A stretch of DNA of 6,215 bases from an uncultured Collinsella sp. (GTDB lineage Bacteria > Actinomycetota > Coriobacteriia > Coriobacteriales > Coriobacteriaceae). The notes under the pieces were generated by a model. That model did no database searches. It saw only the letters and a list, made by a program, of their open reading frames with translations, and was not told where the DNA came from. This document shows, one piece after another, positions 5,674 through 6,215 of this stretch (within the stretch, counting starts at the first letter, position 1; each line of letters begins with the position of its first letter). The stretch spans positions 1-6,215 of the forward strand of contig CABUGR010000067.1 in NCBI GenBank assembly GCA_902491135.1, read 5' to 3'. A program made the position numbers and the translations under genes.

Positions 5674-5697
5674 CTAACTATACCCTAGTCATACAAT
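5671..5697. promoter_or_regulatory. overlapping divergent -10 candidates
   Basis: Rightward, GCGCTAACTA (5671-5680) fits part of the pattern seen ahead of other genes, and TACAAT (5692-5697) is a second -10 candidate 41 nt before the dipeptidase ATG. Leftward, TATAGT (5682-5677) is one mismatch from consensus. No good -35 hexamer is visible at standard spacing in either direction. Confidence 0.3.
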
Positions 5698-5738
5698 TCA
5701 AAGACAGTTTGCAAAGAAACGCTGCAACCGGAGGAACC

Positions 5739-6215
5739 ATGGCATATCCCGTATTTGACTTGCACTGTGACACCGCCGACCGCATCGGCTGGGCCACACT
5801 CGATCTTGACCTGCGCTTTACCGCGGGCACCGACGGCTATTTCCCCGGCGACGAGACGCATCCGCAGGATTTCGACCTTATCGAGGGCAACGCCTGCGCC
5901 ATCTCGCTCGCAAAGATCGGCAAAACTCCTTGGGCGCAGTGCTTCGCCACGTTCGTACCCGACGAGATTCCCACCGCCCACGCAGCGCGCTTCCAGGCGC
6001 AGATCATGGCGCACATGAGTGGCCAGGCCATGCTCAACCACGACCGCATGGTCAACGTGCGCAGCGCCGCAGACATTCGCCCCGCGCTCAAAGACGGCAA
6101 GGTCGCCTGCATCCACACCATCGAAAACGCCACGTTCTTTGCCGAGGACCCCGCGCTGATCGAGGTGCTCAAGAGCCTGGGCGTACTCATGTCGTCGCTC
6201 AGCTGGAACGCGCAG
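5739..6215 (+). CDS. M19-family (renal-dipeptidase-like) dipeptidase, N-terminal part
   Basis: The first 159 codons of a gene that runs off the right edge; there is no stop in the frame. The protein opens MAYPVFDLHCDTADR, whose D-x-H-x-D is the first zinc-ligand motif of peptidase family M19, with H9 and D11. HTIENA near residues 127-132 holds the glutamate expected to bridge the two zinc ions, and SLSWN (153-157) corresponds to the family's conserved strand after it. Family members are dinuclear-zinc metalloenzymes that hydrolyse dipeptides, some including D-amino acids. No signal peptide or lipobox is present, so this form is probably cytoplasmic. The ATG follows GGAGGA (5730-5735) with 3 nt spacing. 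Full-length family members are about 330-400 residues, so more than half is missing here. Confidence 0.88.
   Translation, partial: MAYPVFDLHCDTADRIGWATLDLDLRFTAGTDGYFPGDETHPQDFDLIEGNACAISLAKIGKTPWAQCFATFVPDEIPTAHAARFQAQIMAHMSGQAMLNHDRMVNVRSAADIRPALKDGKVACIHTIENATFFAEDPALIEVLKSLGVLMSSLSWNAQ

Overview
The window reads as ordinary chromosomal DNA from a GC-rich (roughly 60%), anaerobic gut-type actinobacterium. Overall protein flavour, codon use and short A-rich ribosome binding sites suggest the Coriobacteriia, probably a Collinsella-like organism. This is an inference from style; there is no rRNA or other taxonomic marker here. No mobile element, CRISPR array, tRNA or rRNA gene is visible.

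Layout. At the left edge a leftward gene appears to begin (only about 13 codons inside the window). Diverging from it is a LysR-type regulator (199-1137), with a perfect inverted repeat of LysR-box geometry just ahead of its start. Rightward follow ribonuclease HI (GTG start at 1201), a Gfo/Idh/MocA-type oxidoreductase split by a one-base frameshift in a C run near 2177-2180, an acylphosphatase with an N-terminal extension starting 2 nt after the oxidoreductase stop, and a Fur-family, PerR-like metalloregulator (3339-3719). That gene converges, with only 15 nt between the two stop codons, on a leftward two-gene operon: a short SlyD-like FKBP prolyl isomerase (5190-5618) and, 3 nt downstream, a 483-residue protein joining a UreE-like nickel-chaperone domain to a complete Cof-type HAD phosphatase (3735-5186). 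Diverging from that operon at the right edge is the first 159 codons of an M19-family (renal-dipeptidase-like) dipeptidase.

The most unusual part is the leftward operon. SlyD-type isomerases and UreE are both known from nickel-enzyme maturation, yet no urease or hydrogenase gene is in view, and the UreE part is fused in frame to a sugar-phosphatase-type HAD domain. The junction contains an A6 run, a 9-bp perfect stem-loop and an internal Shine-Dalgarno/ATG exactly at the HAD start. It may therefore be a recent gene fusion, a dual-product gene or an indel artefact. A second recurring signal is a GCGCTA-type hexamer forming the -10 region of four intergenic regions (a GTGCTA variant in a fifth), which may be the local promoter consensus.

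The oxidoreductase frameshift is a single missing C in a homopolymer, so base-calling error and true inactivation both remain open.
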